64,000 nt of DNA from positions 1-64,000 of the forward strand of contig JBGTNI010000073.1 of the NCBI GenBank assembly GCA_041743105.1, written 5' to 3'. A program made the translations under genes and the position numbers. The notes below the pieces were generated by a model. The model was not told the DNA's origin. It made no database searches and saw nothing but the letters and a program-made list of their open reading frames with translations. Every line of letters starts with the position of its first letter. Positions within the stretch are counted from its first letter, which is position 1. Positions 60,488 through 64,000 of the stretch are shown here, in pieces. Source of the DNA: QHCE01 sp041743105. GTDB taxonomy: Bacteria > Actinomycetota > Actinomycetes > Mycobacteriales > QHCE01.

Positions 60488-61081
60488 GTGAGTCGGCGGA
60501 CCAAACAACAGCAGCGCGAAGAGACGGCGCATACGCTGATCGCCACAGCACGCCAGCTGTTTGCCACAGACGGATACGCCGCCACCAGCCTTGACTCAGT
60601 CGCACATTCAGCTGGCGTGACTAAGGGTGCGCTCTATCACCATTTCGGCAGCAAGGCGGGGTTGTTTCGTTCGGTGCTCACCCGCGTACAGACTGAGGTC
60701 GCTGGCCGGGTGGTGGCCGCCGCTAACGCCGAGCCAGAGCCGTGGTCCCAGTTGCTTGCGGGATGTTTCGCGTTCCTCTCGGCGAGCTCAGATCCGAACG
60801 TGCAACAAATCATGCTGATCGACGGCCCTTCGGTGCTCGTGTGGCACGAATGGAGGGCGATTGATGAAGCATCGTCCGCCCGCCATCTCGCCGAAGCCCT
60901 CCAGCTCCTCATCGGAGAAGGCACGATTGCCTCCCAACCCGTTGAACCGCTCGCCCATCTGTTGTCTGGAGCGATGAACGAGGCCGCGCTGTGGCTCGCA
61001 CAGTCCGCGAATCGCATTGCCGATCTCACCCACACCATGGCTGCCCTGACTCACATGCTGGAATCCCTGCGTACGAAGTAA
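60488..61081 (+). CDS. TetR-family transcriptional regulator
   Basis: 197 residues from GTG 60488. The HTH is AHTLIATARQLFATDGYAATSLDSVAHSAGVTKGALYHHFGSKAGLFRSVL; the rest is the ligand domain. Likely represses itself and the divergent VOC gene through the CATACCG palindromes. Confidence 0.9.
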   Translation: MSRRTKQQQREETAHTLIATARQLFATDGYAATSLDSVAHSAGVTKGALYHHFGSKAGLFRSVLTRVQTEVAGRVVAAANAEPEPWSQLLAGCFAFLSASSDPNVQQIMLIDGPSVLVWHEWRAIDEASSARHLAEALQLLIGEGTIASQPVEPLAHLLSGAMNEAALWLAQSANRIADLTHTMAALTHMLESLRTK

Positions 61082-61172
61082 CGTCAGCGTTGACCATCGC
61101 CGCGCGACAGGTCTTTCCTTCAGTGGTGGGTTTGTGGTGTTTCGAGGTCAAGAGACAGGGGCTCCAGGGTGA

Positions 61173-62804
61173 CTAGCCGGCGCTGTCGTCGGTGGATTTC
61201 CCGCCTCGGGTACGCCGCCGGGGTCGACGACTATCGTCCTCTCGTTTCTCCGAGCCGCGGGAATCGGAGAAACGAGACTCGCCGGACCCAGACGCCGACC
61301 GAACCTGTCCACCGTGGGTCCGGGATCGTCCGTGACCGCTGCCCCGGTTCGTTGGCCGGCTCGGCCTGCCACCGTTACGCGCCGGCTCATCATCGGTGGC
61401 TTCCGCGTCCAGCCCGGCGCGCACCTGATTGCGACGCGGCAGTCTTCCCGTGGTGCGATCCGGAATGTTCAGCTCACGGTGAAGGTGCTCAGACGTGGAG
61501 TAGGTCTCCATCGGTTCCGGAAACGGAAGCCCCAGGGCTTTGTTGATGAGCTGCCACCGGTGAAGTTCGTCCCAGTCCACGAAGGTGACCGCGGTGCCAC
61601 TAGCTCCGGCACGTCCGGTTCGACCGATTCGGTGCACGTAATTCTTTTCGTCCTCCGGGCACTGGTAGTTGATCACGTGCGTGACGCCGCTGACGTCGAT
61701 GCCACGAGCAGCGACATCGGTGGCGACAAGCACGTCGACCTTTCCCGAGCGGAACGCCCGCAGACCCTGCTCGCGTGCGCCTTGGCCGAGATCGCCGTGG
61801 ATGGCCGCGGTTGCAAAGCCACGCGTCGCCAGCTCATCGCTGACCTTTTGTGCTGTGCGTTTAGTACGGCAGAACACCATCGTCAGCCCGCGTTCGTCGG
61901 CTTGCAGAATTCTCGCCAGTACCTCGATTTTGTCCATGGGATGTGCTCGATACACGTGCTGGTCCGTGGCGGGAACGGTGCGACTTTCGCCCACGTTCTC
62001 GGCGCGAATGTGGACTGGACGGTGCATGAAGCGCCGCGCGAGGGTGACGATCGGGTCGGGCATCGTGGCGCTGAACAACATGGTCTGGCGGGGGCGGCGG
62101 GTAGCGTCGGGAAGCATTGACAGGATGCGCTCGATGTCGGGCAGGAAGCCCAGGTCGAGCATCTCGTCCGCTTCGTCGAGCACCAGAATTTCGATCTCGC
62201 CGAGCTTGAGATGACCCTGGTTCACCAGATCCATTAGGCGTCCTGGCGTGCCGACGATGACGTCGGCGCCACGGCGCAGCCCATCGATTTGGGGCTCGTA
62301 GGCCCGTCCGCCATAGACGGGCTGAACGCGCATGCCCCGATTAGCTCCGGCTACACCGAGGTCCCGCGTGACCTGCACACATAGTTCTCTGGTGGGAACA
62401 ATGACCAGCGACTGCGGGAGGCTTCCGGCTTTATCGCCAGTGGCCTTGATGCGTTGTAGGAGTGGAATCCCGAAACCGAGAGTCTTCCCGGTCCCGGTGC
62501 GCGCCTGGCCGATGAGATCGCTGCCTGCCAACGCAATGGGCAGGGTCATCTCCTGGATGGCGAACGCACGTGTTATTCCGGCGCCCTCCAGCGCTGCCAC
62601 GATGTCGGGGTCCACGCCGAGTTCGGAGAACAGGGGCGCTTGATCGGAGACAAGAGCGCGAGCCGCGAGATCCAACGCGGCAGAGGGTTCGGTTTCAACC
62701 GTGGCGCGATCATCGGGTTGCGACCTATGTGTTTGCGCAGGTGAAGCTTCTATGAGGTCGTGCGGTGAATTACTCAGGACTGCAAGCCTTTCAGCTGCCC
62801 ACAA
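61173..62804 (-). CDS. DEAD-box RNA helicase
   Basis: 543 residues. Q-motif region ITRAFAIQEMTLPIA, motif I ARTGTGKTLGF, PTRELCVQV, LVLDEADEML (DEAD), SATMPDP, HGDLGQGAREQGL, ATDVAARGIDV and HRIGRTGRAG are all present. A basic, low-complexity tail (about 100 residues, rich in R, G, S) follows and probably binds RNA. The TTG at 62804 is the first possible start after a stop three codons earlier. Resembles Rv3211. Confidence 0.9.
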   Translation of the reverse strand: MWAAERLAVLSNSPHDLIEASPAQTHRSQPDDRATVETEPSAALDLAARALVSDQAPLFSELGVDPDIVAALEGAGITRAFAIQEMTLPIALAGSDLIGQARTGTGKTLGFGIPLLQRIKATGDKAGSLPQSLVIVPTRELCVQVTRDLGVAGANRGMRVQPVYGGRAYEPQIDGLRRGADVIVGTPGRLMDLVNQGHLKLGEIEILVLDEADEMLDLGFLPDIERILSMLPDATRRPRQTMLFSATMPDPIVTLARRFMHRPVHIRAENVGESRTVPATDQHVYRAHPMDKIEVLARILQADERGLTMVFCRTKRTAQKVSDELATRGFATAAIHGDLGQGAREQGLRAFRSGKVDVLVATDVAARGIDVSGVTHVINYQCPEDEKNYVHRIGRTGRAGASGTAVTFVDWDELHRWQLINKALGLPFPEPMETYSTSEHLHRELNIPDRTTGRLPRRNQVRAGLDAEATDDEPARNGGRPSRPTNRGSGHGRSRTHGGQVRSASGSGESRFSDSRGSEKREDDSRRPRRRTRGGKSTDDSAG

Positions 62805-62929
62805 TGGGACTTAGAGCCGCCCCGCCCTGTGGCGGTAGCTAGCTAGGAGGCGGGCCGAGAATTCACAGCCCGTACTAACAGTGTACGCGACCAACCGACT
62901 AGAAGCACCGCGACCGGCAAATTGGCGGC

Positions 62930-63214
62930 TCACTGATATGGCGGCTGTTGGTAGCGGTGCTGGTGGCGTCGGGCGTCGGCTCGCATCACGGCAGCCACAA
63001 TCGTCACCAGCACCGCAGAGATGGCTATGGCCAGGGCCCACCGCACCAGGTCGTGAAGGTCAGCCAGTTGCCCTAAGTAACTTCCGCCGACTGCTCCGAC
63101 GATGCCTAGCAGTACCGTGAACAACACTCCGATGGGCTGGTAGCCCGGCACGACGAGCCTAGCTAGTGCCCCGATTAGAGCGCCGACGATCAGCAGCGTG
63201 CAGATCTCACCCAT
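62930..63214 (-). CDS. GlsB/YeaQ/YmgE-type small membrane protein
   Basis: 94 residues from ATG 63214: MGEICTLLIVGALIGALARLVVPG, then LFTVLLGIVGAVGGSYLG and ALAIAISAVLVTIVAAVM as three helices, ending in HQHRYQQPPYQ. Stress-associated membrane protein family of unknown role. Confidence 0.75.
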   Translation of the reverse strand: MGEICTLLIVGALIGALARLVVPGYQPIGVLFTVLLGIVGAVGGSYLGQLADLHDLVRWALAIAISAVLVTIVAAVMRADARRHQHRYQQPPYQ

Positions 63215-63245
63215 GGTGTCGTTCCCGCCAGCGTCGGAGTAGGGA

Positions 63246-63473
63246 CTAGGAAGCGCTGAAACCAACGCGCCGTGCCTGCGTCTCGGCAATTTCGACGTAT
63301 GCGAGCTTGTTGATAGGGACTACAACCCGACGGCCTCGCTCGTCGAGCAGCGTCAATAGGCCATGGTCGGCGGCAAATGCTTCGGCGACCGCTTTCTCGA
63401 CGTCCTCGGGCGACTGCTCGCTCTCCAACACGAGCTCGCGTGGCGCGAACTGAACACCGATCTTGACCTCCAC
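63246..63473 (-). CDS. DUF3107 protein
   Basis: 75 residues from the GTG at 63473 (VEVKIGVQFAPRELVLESEQSPEDVEKAV... to VVVPINKLAYVEIAE). It matches the small actinobacterial DUF3107 (Rv3208A/TB9.4). In mycobacteria it lies near the DEAD-box gene and a TetR gene, as here. Confidence 0.8.
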   Translation of the reverse strand: MEVKIGVQFAPRELVLESEQSPEDVEKAVAEAFAADHGLLTLLDERGRRVVVPINKLAYVEIAETQARRVGFSAS

Positions 63474-63742
63474 GTGCCGTCTCCTTCTACCGCTTCTACC
63501 GCCAGGTATCGCCCGAGTTCCTAGGTTAGCGGAGCCGCGCACGTCAGTGCGTACCGCGCCCGGCTAGCCAGCTGTATCGAGAAGGTCAATCACTAGAAGG
63601 TTTCCAGCTTTTCTTTCTGAAATGTCGCAATTGGCGAAGGCTTTGAGGTTACGGTAAAGCGCGGGTGTGGTGAGCAGTGAAGTGTCGAGTGAAATCGTCT
63701 TCTTTGTGGTAGTTAATCACTAATCAGACAAAAGGCGCGGTG

Positions 63743-64000
63743 ATGGTGGGTATACGTAAGGGTGCAAGGTCCGAACGCAAGAATCGGATCTTGATGGCGG
63801 TTCTTGAGGAGTTAGGTTGGTCGCAAGTTAAGTTGGTGGCCGAGGTTTGCGCCTATATGGGGCAAGGGTATATCAGTCGTTCCACGGTGTCTGAGTGGGT
63901 GAGTCAGGGGCGGGTGCCTCGCGATCCGTTGCCTGCTGTGGTGGCTCATGTGCTTTCGGATGCTGTGGGTAGGAAAGTCACGGCCGCTGATTTATGGCAG
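63743..64000 (+). CDS. HTH-TPR-type regulator, N-terminal part (cut by window end)
   Basis: The first 86 residues only. VLEELGWSQVKLVAEVC and SRSTVSEWVSQGRVPRDPLPAVVAHVLSDAVGRK match the N-terminus of the regulator at 29053-30627 (VLQELGWSHGKLVAALC, GRSTVSEWVNQSRVPREPLP). A GTG at 63740 is also possible. The 5' region is AT-richer than the neighbours, and codons here end in T or G more often. Confidence 0.7.
   Translation, partial: MVGIRKGARSERKNRILMAVLEELGWSQVKLVAEVCAYMGQGYISRSTVSEWVSQGRVPRDPLPAVVAHVLSDAVGRKVTAADLWQ

Noticed and set aside
61314..62120. 268-codon forward frame opposite the DEAD-box gene
   Set aside because: Antisense to all helicase motifs; a shadow frame.

Overview
The window is from a high-GC Actinomycetota genome. 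The markers are the actinobacterial cytochrome bcc-aa3 genes (ctaC, ctaF, ctaE, qcrCAB with a two-heme QcrC and a three-helix Rieske protein), an ECF sigma/anti-sigma pair, an MmyB-type regulator, DUF3107, an Rv2578c-like radical SAM protein and frequent GTG starts. The gene set and the HTH-TPR regulators suggest Pseudonocardiales or a relative, but no rRNA or other phylogenetic marker is present, so this is inference. I see no tRNA, rRNA, CRISPR array or complete IS.

Layout: 0-2.3 kb, sulfur and Fe-S genes (ErpA/IscA, TusA, a cysteine desulfurase) after the end of a ProA-like dehydrogenase. 2.4-13.3 kb, the respiratory block: ctaC-ctaF, the reverse-strand unit ctaG/receiver/trpD, then ctaE-qcrC-qcrA-qcrB. 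A two-gene cassette (acyl-ACP-reductase-like enzyme plus KAS III) with an AT-rich leader sits inside this block. 13.3-19.4 kb, a lipoprotein, the sigma/anti-sigma pair, a nucleotidyltransferase-Nudix-DEDD/GIY-YIG run and an ABC ATPase. 19.3-24 kb, an accessory stretch: a lipoprotein gene bracketed by a 94-bp direct repeat, then an unrecognised 755-residue protein translationally linked to a peptide deformylase. 24-35 kb, etfBA, iscS, a SodC-like lipoprotein, an HTH-TPR regulator, gatCAB with a small TIR element between gatC and gatA, and a Phd/VapC-type toxin-antitoxin pair.

35-47 kb, reverse-strand enzymes (membrane metallophosphoesterase, PQQ-type sugar dehydrogenase, disulfide oxidoreductase, an unknown membrane protein), then cydAB facing a BlaI-family repressor across a pair of matching palindromes. 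A second toxin-antitoxin pair and a truncated-looking M56 peptidase follow. 47-64 kb, an SDR, a radical SAM protein, a regulator/AKR/hydrolase unit, a restriction-modification unit whose nuclease frame carries an in-frame amber codon, an epoxide hydrolase pseudogene, housekeeping genes (TrmH, PHP, PH domain), a TetR/VOC pair with clear operators, a DEAD-box helicase and DUF3107. The window ends inside a paralogue of the 29-kb HTH regulator.

The most unusual points are: (1) the 166-bp element that separates gatA from its own ribosome-binding site but carries a short ORF that appears to restore translational coupling; (2) the reductase/KAS III cassette; (3) the 755-residue protein plus deformylase pair; (4) the amber codon in the HTH-fused restriction nuclease; (5) the BlaI-type operators between cydAB and blaI; (6) several small duplications and a recurrent inverted repeat.
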